A stretch of 51,563 bases of DNA. Origin: Nitrospinota bacterium. Its GTDB lineage: Bacteria > Nitrospinota > Nitrospinia > Nitrospinales > Nitrospinaceae. The translations under genes and the position numbers were made by a program. Under the pieces are notes generated by a model. That model searched no databases. It saw only the letters and a program-made list of their open reading frames with translations, and was not told the DNA's origin. Each line of letters begins with the position of its first letter. Within the stretch, counting starts at the first letter, position 1. The DNA lies in NCBI GenBank assembly GCA_029879645.1, contig JAOUPX010000008.1, positions 1 through 51,563 on the forward strand. Reading direction: 5' to 3'. Below, in pieces: positions 44,411 to 51,563 of the stretch.

Positions 44411-44437
44411 AAAAAAAGGCCGTCCCGAAGGACGGCC
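44411..44437 (-). terminator. Strong intrinsic terminator of the small membrane-protein gene
   Basis: On the minus strand, GGCCGTCC pairs with GGACGGCC around TTCG, followed by seven T. It lies 37 bases after the 34-residue gene's stop. It may also slow transcription arriving from the ankyrin gene on the plus strand, where no T tract follows. Confidence 0.9.
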
Positions 44438-44474
44438 CCGAGTAAAGTTCAAGTGAAAGCAACGTTGCTCTGAA

Positions 44475-44579
44475 TTACTCCATATTTTTGCCAAGAAAAA
44501 ACATAAATCCGCCAGCCGCCATAACAGCCAGGGCTCCCAGCAAAAATCCGCCTGTCGTTCCAATTTCCAGCCATTCCAT
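44475..44579 (-). CDS. 34-residue single-pass membrane protein
   Basis: A short gene encoding MEWLEIGTTGGFLLGALAVM and then AAGGFMFFLGKNME. It has one hydrophobic helix of about 20 residues, Gly- and Ala-rich, with acidic ends and no signal cleavage site. A perfect AGGAGG lies 7 bases before the ATG and a strong terminator follows, so it is almost certainly a real, well-expressed gene. The size and composition resemble small accessory subunits of respiratory or photosynthetic complexes (inference only). No homologue known to me. Confidence 0.8.
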   Translation of the reverse strand: MEWLEIGTTGGFLLGALAVMAAGGFMFFLGKNME

Positions 44580-44805
44580 GGGTGCACCTCCTGGGAATCA
44601 GAAATTATTGGAAAATCCTCCGGTTTCCCCTGTGGAAAACCGGCATCTTGGCAGGAATATGGGAGCCCGTTGCAAACCTGTCAAGGGACCCCTCTATAAC
44701 CTGTTGGAAATAATCAGATTTTCGCCAGGCATCCCGGCTGTTCACCGATTCTGAAAAAGGCTACAATAGTCCGCTTTTAACCTGTTTCTCTAAACCGGAG
44801 TTGAT

Positions 44806-45384
44806 GTGAGACATATTCACTCGATATGCGTGTTTTGCGCGTCCAGCAATGCTGTCGATGCCGTGTACCTGGAGGCCGCGACCGATCTGGGTCGTCGCAT
44901 GGGAGAAGCGGGGATCGACTTGATTTACGGCGGTGCCTCAATCGGACTGATGGGTGCGGTGGCGCGGGGTGTTCATGAGAAGGGGGGCAGGGTGACCGGC
45001 GTCCTGCCGAAATTCTTCAAGAAAAAAGAGATCGAATACGGCGAGGCCGACGAGCTGATTGTTACCGGTACGATGCGCGAGCGTAAGGCCGTTATGGATG
45101 AACGCTCCGATGCCTTCATCGTTCTGCCCGGCGGGGTGGGCACCCTAGAGGAAGCGATGGAAATTTTTTCATTGATCCAGTTGAAGCAGACGGCAAAGCC
45201 TTTGGTGTTCATCAATACCGACAGTTTTTATGACGGGATCATCCGCCATTTCGAAAAACTGGTGGAGTTGAAATTCGCTAAAGAGGAAACGCTGAACATG
45301 TACGCGCTGGTGGAGTCGCCGGAAGAAGCCGTCGAATACATCGAGAACTTCCGGCCGCCGGAAGTGCACAGCAAGTGGATTTAA
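44806..45384 (+). CDS. LOG family protein (nucleotide 5'-monophosphate phosphoribohydrolase-like)
   Basis: A 192-residue protein of the TIGR00730 LOG family: ICVFCASSNAVDAVY at the start, YGGASIGLMGAVARGV for nucleotide binding, and PGGVGTLEEAMEI with the catalytic Glu. It hydrolyses the N-glycosidic bond of nucleoside 5'-monophosphates, with cytokinin or AMP substrates in known members. The start is GTG 44806. Its stop overlaps the stop of the convergent Nfu gene by four bases (TTAA). Confidence 0.92.
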   Translation: MRHIHSICVFCASSNAVDAVYLEAATDLGRRMGEAGIDLIYGGASIGLMGAVARGVHEKGGRVTGVLPKFFKKKEIEYGEADELIVTGTMRERKAVMDERSDAFIVLPGGVGTLEEAMEIFSLIQLKQTAKPLVFINTDSFYDGIIRHFEKLVELKFAKEETLNMYALVESPEEAVEYIENFRPPEVHSKWI

Positions 45385-45995
45385 ACGGTCGAAGTATCGA
45401 CGCTTTCGACTTTGAGGTCTTTACTGAGGGTATCCTTGAGGAAATTCTCAATGAACTCCAGGGTGCCGGTGTTGGAACTTGGGCAGGTGCCGCAGGCGCC
45501 CTGATAGTGAATGCGCACCAGATCCCCCTCCACGCCGAGTAGCGTGATGCCGCCGCCGTCGTTTGCCAGTGCCGGCCGGATGGCATGGTCCAGAAGCGCA
45601 TCGATCACTTCCGATTTTTGCGCGTCAGAGAGGTTCGGGAAATCCTCCACTTCCACCTTTTCCAGAATGTTTGAGGTTGCCGGCGCAGGCTGGGCGTCCT
45701 CGTCGCACGTTTCATAAAACGTCGTGTGCTGTTCCAGGGCGTTTTGAATCGGCTCCATCAGGGTCGTCCAGGCCACCACCTCTGATTTGGTAATGGTGAC
45801 AAAGTTTTCCTTGATGAACACATTTTCCACGCCATAGATTTTGAACAGGGCCTCGGCCAGGGGGTCTCCCTTGGACGAGTCCGGAGAGGAAAATGTTTTG
45901 GTGCCTTTTTTCATCACGTCCCCGCTCATGATGAACTGGGCCGCCTCCGGGTTGGGCGTGTGATGGAATGTCATGACCTTGAAGCCTTTGATCAC
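45381..45995 (-). CDS. nfuA: Nfu/NifU-type iron-sulfur cluster carrier
   Basis: A 204-residue protein with an Nfu_N domain (NPEAAQFIM near the start, IYGVENVFIKENFVTITK) and a C-terminal NifU-like domain with the cluster-binding CGTCPSS. The two-domain layout is that of NfuA/NFU1. It delivers 4Fe-4S clusters to target proteins in the cytoplasm. GTG 45995 with AAGGA upstream is used; an ATG at 45974 is an alternative. It shares its stop-codon bases with the convergent LOG gene. Confidence 0.9.
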   Translation of the reverse strand: MIKGFKVMTFHHTPNPEAAQFIMSGDVMKKGTKTFSSPDSSKGDPLAEALFKIYGVENVFIKENFVTITKSEVVAWTTLMEPIQNALEQHTTFYETCDEDAQPAPATSNILEKVEVEDFPNLSDAQKSEVIDALLDHAIRPALANDGGGITLLGVEGDLVRIHYQGACGTCPSSNTGTLEFIENFLKDTLSKDLKVESVDTSTV

Positions 45996-46176
45996 GGTGG
46001 GTCCTTGGGTGCAGGTTTAAAAATTGTAAGAATCCTCATTATACGTGGATTTTCCCGGAAATTAAATAGTGCTTTGCCCTCTTTTAGAATTGGTTCCAGA
46101 TGGCCCAAGACTGGTAAATCAATGATTTTCTATTTGTTTTCATGAGTTTAAGCATATTTCTCAAGGAGAAGAGGGA

Positions 46177-47118
46177 TTACTTATTCGCCGAATCGTTGAG
46201 CCATTGGTAAAAATTATTAAAATCGTTTATGACATCCACGCCAGCGAGATTCTCCGGCGCTCCGCCTCCCCCCACCACCACCTTTGTTTTTTGGCCGATC
46301 TCCTTCCTCAGGCGAAACAGAATGGGCTTGGCGCGGGAAGCGCCATACCATTCGGAAACGCTGACGCAAAGAAGGGAAGCGTTGCATTGTTTTACCGCCG
46401 CGGCAATATCCTCCTCGGGCATGTTCCGGCCCAGAGAAACGACCTTCCAATCGGTGACCGATAGGACCACCGCGCACATCTGGAGGCCGAGGATATGGTT
46501 TTCTTCCGGAAGGGTGGTGAGGATCGCCGTTTTTCCCGGCTTGCGTTCGTTCATACGGCGCCACCGGTCGCCCAGAAAAGTGCTCAATATTTCCGTGGCG
46601 AAATGCTCGTGGGCGACCGTAAATTCACCGCATTCCCATTTTCCCCCGATCCTTGTGATTAAGGGACTCGCCAGGTGGGTGATAAAAGACAGAGGGCCCA
46701 GGGATCCCCATTCCCGATGAAATTCAATATTCAAGTTTTCTTCATCAAAATCAGCGATCCAGTCCAGCCACTGATCGATATTGAATTCGTGTCGCCGTTG
46801 TTGCAAATCTGGTTCCGTGGAAGGCGGCACTTTGGAAGAACGATTCGACTCAAAACCCATGAGGCTGTGCAGTTCCTCCAAAGTGCCTCCCACCACTTTA
46901 CCAGGACGAAACCCCAACTTGATGACCCGGGCCACCGCCCGCAGTCTCTCAATTTCTTGAGGGAGGTAGCGGCGGTGACCCGAGGGAAGTCGGACGGCTT
47001 TCGGGGAATCGTAGCGTTTTTCCCAGATTCTCAGGGTGTGTGTGGTGATCCCGGTGCGTCTGGAAAGTTCCCCTATCGTGATCAGGTTCTCGGACTGGTT
47101 TTCTTCAACGGCTAACAT
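46177..47118 (-). CDS. MerR-family B12-dependent photoreceptor regulator (CarH/LitR-like)
   Basis: A 313-residue regulator. Residues 12-80 form a MerR winged-helix domain (TIGELSRRTGITTHTLRIWEKRY). A helical cobalamin-cap domain contains the CarH signature W-x9-E-H: Trp161, Glu171, His172. The cobalamin-binding domain has E-x-H-x-x-G (Glu206, His208, Gly211) and a GGGGAPEN loop. CarH-type proteins are dark-stable tetramers on DNA that fall apart on light-driven loss of adenosylcobalamin. It lies 34 bases downstream of the secreted protein gene, probably in the same operon, so autorepression is likely. Confidence 0.9.
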   Translation of the reverse strand: MLAVEENQSENLITIGELSRRTGITTHTLRIWEKRYDSPKAVRLPSGHRRYLPQEIERLRAVARVIKLGFRPGKVVGGTLEELHSLMGFESNRSSKVPPSTEPDLQQRRHEFNIDQWLDWIADFDEENLNIEFHREWGSLGPLSFITHLASPLITRIGGKWECGEFTVAHEHFATEILSTFLGDRWRRMNERKPGKTAILTTLPEENHILGLQMCAVVLSVTDWKVVSLGRNMPEEDIAAAVKQCNASLLCVSVSEWYGASRAKPILFRLRKEIGQKTKVVVGGGGAPENLAGVDVINDFNNFYQWLNDSANK

Positions 47119-47152
47119 GATTCATATCCAGGCTAAGGTTATTAAAGTGTTA

Positions 47153-47839
47153 TTACATATTGGCCTGGCTTGAGTTCATTTGAGCCACTTCGCTGTTGGA
47201 GAGGCCCATGACTTTCAAGCCGCCGCTGGTGCGCTCGGCCATTGTGGTTTGACCGTTTACGACCGTATGGAACTGATTGCCTACCCGGACGCCGTAGTCC
47301 GTCAACAGGTTTTGTTCGAACCGGGTGAGACCAACGAAAACCACCTCATTTGAGCTCAGGCGACTGGCAATGCGGTCCTGCGTGTACTCACCGAAAGACC
47401 ACTCAAAAGGCATCATGGAATGGTCATGACCGGAATGATTGGCGCTTCCGGTGGAGATCGGAGTGGCCCAGTTCAGCGGGCGAAGGGGAAGCAGTTCTTT
47501 CTGGGCGATGTCCATTACCCCGGTATCCATAATTTGAATGCCCGTAGAGGTTCGTTTGACATAAGCCTGAACGCCATCCACCTGCGCCGTGAATATGTTG
47601 CCGGTCCGGATACCATAATGCTTCATGGTATTCTGCTCATGAGAGGAAAGACCAACATAGTAACCGTTCCCCTGTAGAGTCCCTCGGGCTTGGATCTTAT
47701 CCTCGACCTTTTTAGAGAATTTCCATTTCAGAGGAATTTCAGAATGATCGTGTTCGCTATGGGCTGCGGCTACATTGGCAAACAGGAACAGGCTGGCGGT
47801 GGTGGCGGTCAGGATTTGGATGATTTTCGTCGTTTTCAT
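47153..47839 (-). CDS. Secreted protein with two copies of a novel His-containing domain
   Basis: A 228-residue protein with a signal peptide (cleavage after AAA, about residue 26). Two homologous halves follow: each begins with a His-rich H-S-x-H-D-H-S element, then P-x-x-W-x-F, a YVGLSxxEQ or FVGLTxxEQ segment, YGIR/YGVR-x-GN-x-F and a Thr/Ser-Gly-x-x-x-M end. The His clusters could bind metal. No known family recognised. It is first in the operon with the CarH-like regulator, suggesting light-controlled expression (inference). GGAG precedes the ATG. Confidence 0.82.
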   Translation of the reverse strand: MKTTKIIQILTATTASLFLFANVAAAHSEHDHSEIPLKWKFSKKVEDKIQARGTLQGNGYYVGLSSHEQNTMKHYGIRTGNIFTAQVDGVQAYVKRTSTGIQIMDTGVMDIAQKELLPLRPLNWATPISTGSANHSGHDHSMMPFEWSFGEYTQDRIASRLSSNEVVFVGLTRFEQNLLTDYGVRVGNQFHTVVNGQTTMAERTSGGLKVMGLSNSEVAQMNSSQANM

Positions 47840-48259
47840 TTTGAATCTCCTTATGTCGATTGATTAAGTATCAAATTAAAAAGTTAAACACAATGTTCAA
47901 TTACAATATTAAACTTTATTCTAGGTTTGTCAATAAAAAATCTAGAATTATGTATAAAAATATTAAATATATTAACTTATTGAATTTATTGGTATATATC
48001 GATTAAATTGGAAAATTGACGAAATTAATACACAAAAAATTAGGAGTTTTGTCTAAGAATAGGAGTTATCGGAGGAGAGTTTGAGCTGGAAGGATGCGAA
48101 TAAATATCTATTAATCGTCTATATTTTCAGGGAAGAATTCCGTGGCAGAGGATTGGTGCTCAAAACCTTCAATCAGGGTTAAAATGGATGCGTCACGGTT
48201 TAGCCGATTTTCGTTAAATAAATTTTTTACGGGTTGGTTTAAAACCAGGGGAAGGTATT
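47840..48259. promoter_or_regulatory. AT-rich divergent region upstream of the CarH-like operon
   Basis: 420 bases with no gene. The 47860-48060 part is strongly AT-rich and should hold the operon promoter and a CarH-type operator on the minus strand. Several A/T motifs with ACA or TGT, such as AAACACAATGTT near 47887, fit loosely, but the composition makes chance matches likely. The 48060-48259 part has ordinary composition and precedes the pirin gene. Confidence 0.4.
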
Positions 48260-49057
48260 GTGAAAGAACAAACGAAACCGCTTGAAATCAGTATTTATCC
48301 GCCTGAGGCACAGGCCGTGGGCCAGTTCGACGGCGGGCGCATCACCGAGATCAAACCCATCGGGTTTCCTCAGGATGGCCCGGCGCCGCGGCATTTGGGT
48401 CCGCTGTTTTACTGGGCGTGGGCCACGGCGAAGGGTTACGGCAGGATTGGGCTTCACCCCCACCAGGCATTCGAGATCATGAGTTATGCCATTGAAGGAG
48501 AGATCGGACACTACGACACGCTGGGAACCAGAAGCCGGGTGAAGGCCGGTGGCGTGCAGGTGATGCAAACCGGTTCCGGGGTTTCTCACGAAGAAGAGAC
48601 CGTGGGCGATCACACCGAGTTTTTTCAGATCTGGTTCGAACCGAACCTGAGGGAGGCGATTACCAGGACTCCCACCTACAGGGAATTTTCCCACGAAGAT
48701 TTTCCGGTAGAGACTCGTGACAGGGTAACCCTCAAGCACGTCATCGGCGGAGGCGCTCCGGTGACCATTGAGGCGGAAGTGGCCATGCAGGACATCCTCA
48801 TTCAGCCGGGTTATCGCTTCGACCGCGAGCTTCCTGCCAACCGCACACTGGCCATCGTGGTGATCGACGGCAAAGGTGTGTTGGTGGACGAAGCCACCCA
48901 AGGCACGCATTATCTGGAACCCCGCTACTTTGCGGTGGTCCATGCCGGTGAAGCGGGAGCGGTATCCCTTCAGGGGGAAGCGGACAGCCCGCTCCGCATC
49001 GCCCTGATCGACGTGCCGGCCAAAGTGAATTATCCGTTGTATCGAGAAGGAAGATAG
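48260..49057 (+). CDS. Pirin family protein
   Basis: A 265-residue bicupin. The N-terminal cupin keeps metal-binding residues: HPHQAFEIMSYAIEGEIGHYD and GSGVSHEEE supply the His, His, His and Glu ligands. The second cupin is more diverged. Pirins are iron-binding proteins acting as quercetin dioxygenases or redox-linked partners; the role is not set. The start is GTG 48260 behind GGGGAAGG. It is followed by the nitroreductase, 36 bases on, so they may be co-transcribed. Confidence 0.9.
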   Translation: MKEQTKPLEISIYPPEAQAVGQFDGGRITEIKPIGFPQDGPAPRHLGPLFYWAWATAKGYGRIGLHPHQAFEIMSYAIEGEIGHYDTLGTRSRVKAGGVQVMQTGSGVSHEEETVGDHTEFFQIWFEPNLREAITRTPTYREFSHEDFPVETRDRVTLKHVIGGGAPVTIEAEVAMQDILIQPGYRFDRELPANRTLAIVVIDGKGVLVDEATQGTHYLEPRYFAVVHAGEAGAVSLQGEADSPLRIALIDVPAKVNYPLYREGR

Positions 49058-49093
49058 ATCTGAGTCGAAAGTATTTAAAGAAAGGAAGTCATA

Positions 49094-49717
49094 ATGGAAT
49101 TTTCGGAAGTTGTTCAGCGGCGGTTCAGCGTTAAGTCATACGATCCTGATAAAACCATCAGCGATGCGGAACTTAAAGAATTCTTCGATGAAGTGGTGTT
49201 GAGTCCCAGTTCGTTCAATCTTCAGCACTGGACTTTCATCGCGGTCAGGGAATCGGACATAAAAAGGCAATTGAAGGAGGCCGCGTGGGGTCAGGCGCAG
49301 ATGGAGGATTGTTCCGTCGCTGTTCTGGTATGTGGCAAGCTGGATGCGTATCAGGACGCTCCGGAGATTTATAAAGAGGCTCCCGGAGCAATTCAGGAAA
49401 AGGTGTTGCCCCTGATTCAAAATTTTTATGGGGATAACCACCAACTGCAACGTGATGAAGCCATTCGTAGTGCTTCGCTGGCGGCGATGACGATGATGTA
49501 CGGTGCAGTCGACCGCGGCTGGGGGGCCTGCCCCATGATCGGGTTCGACCCGGAAGCGGTGACTAAAATATTGAAGCTGACTCCCAATCTGATTCCCGTG
49601 ATGTTTATCGTGCTCGGCCATCAGAAAAATGCTCCCCGGCCACGAAGCTACCGTCATCCGGTGCAGGATGTGGTGCGCCTGAATACCCTCGATGGACCGG
49701 GACTGAACGGCGCATAA
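49094..49717 (+). CDS. Nitroreductase family FMN oxidoreductase
   Basis: A 207-residue protein: VVQRRFSVKSYDPD with the FMN-contacting Arg residues near the start, SPSSFNLQHWTFIAV, and GWGACPMIGFDPEAV near residue 140. Dimeric FMN enzymes of this family reduce nitro compounds, quinones or flavins with NAD(P)H. AAGGAAG precedes the ATG. Partner and substrate unknown. Confidence 0.92.
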   Translation: MEFSEVVQRRFSVKSYDPDKTISDAELKEFFDEVVLSPSSFNLQHWTFIAVRESDIKRQLKEAAWGQAQMEDCSVAVLVCGKLDAYQDAPEIYKEAPGAIQEKVLPLIQNFYGDNHQLQRDEAIRSASLAAMTMMYGAVDRGWGACPMIGFDPEAVTKILKLTPNLIPVMFIVLGHQKNAPRPRSYRHPVQDVVRLNTLDGPGLNGA

Positions 49718-49819
49718 AATCAGTGCATTTTCCGATATTTCGCGCACTTTTGGTGTAGGACTCGGGCGAAAATTCCTTTAAAATAGATTTTTAAATTGAA
49801 CCCGCCTTCAGGAGTCCCA

Positions 49820-50323
49820 GTGAGCGATCCGGTTATTCCCAGTCATCATAAAAAAGTTTTTTCCAATCCCGCCGATCTGGTTCCCGTGTTGGAGGAGCAC
49901 CGTAAGGCGGGCCGCAAGGTGGTGTTCGCCAACGGTTGTTTCGAACTTTTGCATGTCGGCCACCTGCGCTACCTGTTCGCCGCCAAGGCGCTGGGTGATA
50001 TTCTCGTGGTGGCCATCAATACTGACGAATCGGTCAAACGCATCAAGCCGGACCGAAATCCCGTCAACCCGGATTACGAGCGGATGGAAATCATCTCCGC
50101 CATCGAGGCGGTCGATTACGTGGTGCCGCTGGCGGATAATCATCCCGGACCGTTGTGCGGTTTGCTGAAGCCCGACATCCACACCAAGGGAACCGACTAC
50201 GCCGACCGCCTGGAGCAGATGCCGGAGTATCCCATCGTCAAAGCCTACGGCGGCCAAGTGGTAACCGTGGGCGATTCCAAAGATCACAGCACCACCGATA
50301 TTCTCGCCAAACTGAAACAATAA
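49820..50323 (+). CDS. hldE: D-glycero-beta-D-manno-heptose 1-phosphate adenylyltransferase (HldE C-terminal type)
   Basis: A 167-residue nucleotidyltransferase with the HxGH motif in FANGCFELLHVGHLRYL and the downstream DNHPGPL and STTDILAKL segments. It corresponds to the stand-alone adenylyltransferase (RfaE2) half of HldE; the sugar-kinase half is not in the window. It makes ADP-heptose for LPS core. GTG 49820 is chosen because AGGAG ends 5 bases before it. The next gene, the heptosyltransferase, starts one base after its stop. Confidence 0.92.
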   Translation: MSDPVIPSHHKKVFSNPADLVPVLEEHRKAGRKVVFANGCFELLHVGHLRYLFAAKALGDILVVAINTDESVKRIKPDRNPVNPDYERMEIISAIEAVDYVVPLADNHPGPLCGLLKPDIHTKGTDYADRLEQMPEYPIVKAYGGQVVTVGDSKDHSTTDILAKLKQ

Positions 50324-50324
50324 T

Positions 50325-51407
50325 ATGAGCGATCCCGTTCAGAGGATTCTGATTCGCTTTCCCAACTGGGTGGGCGATGTGGTGATGGCCGAGCCGGTCA
50401 TCCGCATCCTCAAAAATAATTATCCGGATGCGCGTATCTCTGTCGCGGTTCGCAAGTATGCCGCCAAAATTCTGGTGGGGCATCCGGACATTGACCGGTT
50501 GATCCCCTGTAGTGACAAGGGAATGAGTGGATTGAAGCAGTTGGCTTCTGATATTCGGGACGAGTCGCCGGACCTCGCCATTCTTCTGCCCAATTCCTTC
50601 CGTTCATTCATATCCGTGCGCTGGGGCGGAGTCAAAAATATTGTCGGCTACCGCCGCGGGTTCCGCCGGTTCTGGGTTAAGGGACCCCATCCGCTAAAGG
50701 AAAACGGACGCTATCTGCCGGTGCCGATGACCGATTACTATCTCGAACTCCTGAAATGGATGGGTTTGAAGATCGAAGTGCCGGTCACACCGCAGTTGTA
50801 CCTGACCGATGAGGAATCGGTGCGGGGAGCTGAATTATTGAAGCAGTACGGGATCGAGGAAAATGACCGCGTTATCGGGCTCAACCCCGGCGCTCAATTC
50901 GGTTCGTCCAAGTGCTGGCCGCCTAAATACTTTGCCGAACTGGCGGAAAGTATTCAGAATCGGTATCAGTGCAAGCTGCTGGTATTGGTAGGGCCCGGCG
51001 AAGACGGCATCGCTCAGGAAATTGTTCAAAGTTCGCAGGCCGAACTCATCAACACCGGCCCGGACAAGGTCGACCTTGGGGTGCTCAAAGCCCTGGCGCG
51101 GCGCACGGATTTATTGGTGACCAACGACACCGGACCCCGCCATTATGCGGTAGCGTTCGGCAAACCGGTGGTGGTGCTGATGGGACCGACCGACCCGCGC
51201 CACACCAACTGCCATCTGGACAAAACGATTATCCTGCGCGAGGATTTGCCCTGTGTGCCGTGCCACAAAAAAGTGTGTCCCATCGATCATCCCTGCATGA
51301 TCGAGATGACGCCTGACAAGGTGTTCCACGCCGTTCAACAGATTATCGATCAAGGAGGTGCCGGTGAACAGTCATCGGGTGCTGATACTCGGAGCCAGAC
51401 GGCGTAA
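50325..51407 (+). CDS. waaF: Lipopolysaccharide heptosyltransferase II
   Basis: A 360-residue GT-B glycosyltransferase of family GT9. RFPNWVGDVVMAEPVIRIL matches the RfaF N-terminus, and VIGLNPGAQFGSSKCWP and VTNDTGPRHYAVA correspond to the ADP-heptose binding segments. It adds the second heptose to LPS inner core on the cytoplasmic face. The gene begins one base after the adenylyltransferase stop, so synthesis and use of ADP-heptose are coupled. The next gene starts inside its 3' end. Confidence 0.93.
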   Translation: MSDPVQRILIRFPNWVGDVVMAEPVIRILKNNYPDARISVAVRKYAAKILVGHPDIDRLIPCSDKGMSGLKQLASDIRDESPDLAILLPNSFRSFISVRWGGVKNIVGYRRGFRRFWVKGPHPLKENGRYLPVPMTDYYLELLKWMGLKIEVPVTPQLYLTDEESVRGAELLKQYGIEENDRVIGLNPGAQFGSSKCWPPKYFAELAESIQNRYQCKLLVLVGPGEDGIAQEIVQSSQAELINTGPDKVDLGVLKALARRTDLLVTNDTGPRHYAVAFGKPVVVLMGPTDPRHTNCHLDKTIILREDLPCVPCHKKVCPIDHPCMIEMTPDKVFHAVQQIIDQGGAGEQSSGADTRSQTA

Positions 51408-51563
51408 ACAGGGACTCGGGGAATTCCTCGCCAAATTTTTTCACGAGGCGGGTGCCGGGATATGCGCCATTGTCGGAACTTCGTCTTCCTCGGTGGAAGA
51501 CACCGCGCGTCACCTCCAACAGCAGTACGCCATATCCACTCAGGGCTACACGGATTTAACAAC
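51364..51563 (+). CDS. Start of an oxidoreductase-like gene, truncated by the window end
   Basis: GTG 51364 preceded by AAGGAGGTG opens 66 codons with no stop. The translation begins with a strand and glycine pattern (HRVLILGARRRKQGLGEFLA) resembling a dinucleotide-binding fold, as in Gfo/Idh-type proteins. It overlaps the heptosyltransferase 3' end by 44 bases. Too short to assign. Confidence 0.6.
   Translation, partial: MNSHRVLILGARRRKQGLGEFLAKFFHEAGAGICAIVGTSSSSVEDTARHLQQQYAISTQGYTDLT

Noticed and set aside
47881-47903. CarH-type 11-base operator repeats
   Set aside because: Partial matches exist, but the local AT-rich composition makes them expected by chance, so I give only the region and not defined sites.
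1-51563. tRNA, rRNA, CRISPR or prophage elements
   Set aside because: No cloverleaf with a GTTCGA-type T-loop and acceptor stem, no regular spacer-repeat pattern, and no integrase or transposase frame was found by reading.

Overview
The window reads as a Gram-negative chromosome segment. It encodes outer-membrane barrels, LPS heptose enzymes, periplasmic c-type cytochromes and Sec signal peptides. Base composition is near 50% GC and coding is dense, with no tRNA, rRNA, CRISPR array, transposase or integrase seen. A diheme cytochrome with an ethylbenzene-dehydrogenase-gamma-like C-terminus (the architecture of candidate nitrite oxidoreductase gamma subunits) and a pilin-derived domain type seen in deep-branching proteobacteria-like lineages make a Nitrospinota-type nitrite oxidiser or a relative plausible. 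That placement is inference and no marker gene in the window settles it.

Layout. 1-8 kb: two paralogous outer-membrane barrels, a TgpA-type transglutaminase, a tandem pair of cyclophilins (one secreted, one cytosolic), a STAS-like protein, a DJ-1-like protein without its nucleophile, and a GT-C glycosyltransferase. 8-13 kb: a monoheme cytochrome behind a strong promoter, a PhnD/PhnC-like binding protein and ATPase with no permease and a palindromic repeat between them, and the diheme/EB_dh cytochrome. 13-21 kb: an acidic NHL-repeat protein, a membrane protein with acyl-carrier-protein-like half domains, a MidA-like methyltransferase, a TPR protein and a B12-binding radical SAM protein.

21-31.7 kb is the most unusual block. 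All genes run on the plus strand behind a near-consensus promoter. It carries eight genes with nine Lcl_C/DUF1566 domains, seven of which lack any signal peptide. Among them sit an NHL-repeat protein, a TPR protein, an LRR protein, an acidic helical protein, a small secreted Cys protein, a UXX-star glutaredoxin-like protein, a SEC-C protein and a parvulin. A rod-shaped candidate structured RNA lies in its one long gap. The block ends at a bidirectional terminator facing a serine-biosynthesis operon (RDD protein, class V aminotransferase, serA).

35-51.5 kb: a zinc-ribbon protein with a long acidic repeat tail, a metzincin-like protease with an altered zinc motif, an S8 protease, an L-2-hydroxyglutarate oxidase-like enzyme, a dGTPase, and a protein in which a membrane helix and four pilin-like domains are fused to ankyrin repeats. 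A 34-residue membrane protein with a very strong ribosome-binding site and terminator follows. Then come LOG, Nfu, an operon encoding a secreted duplicated-domain protein and a CarH-type B12 photoreceptor, pirin, a nitroreductase, heptose adenylyltransferase, heptosyltransferase II and the start of an oxidoreductase-like gene.

Best candidates for undescribed biology are the cytoplasmic Lcl_C array with its folding and redox partners, the CarH-type light-sensor operon with its novel secreted effector, and the pilin-ankyrin fusion.
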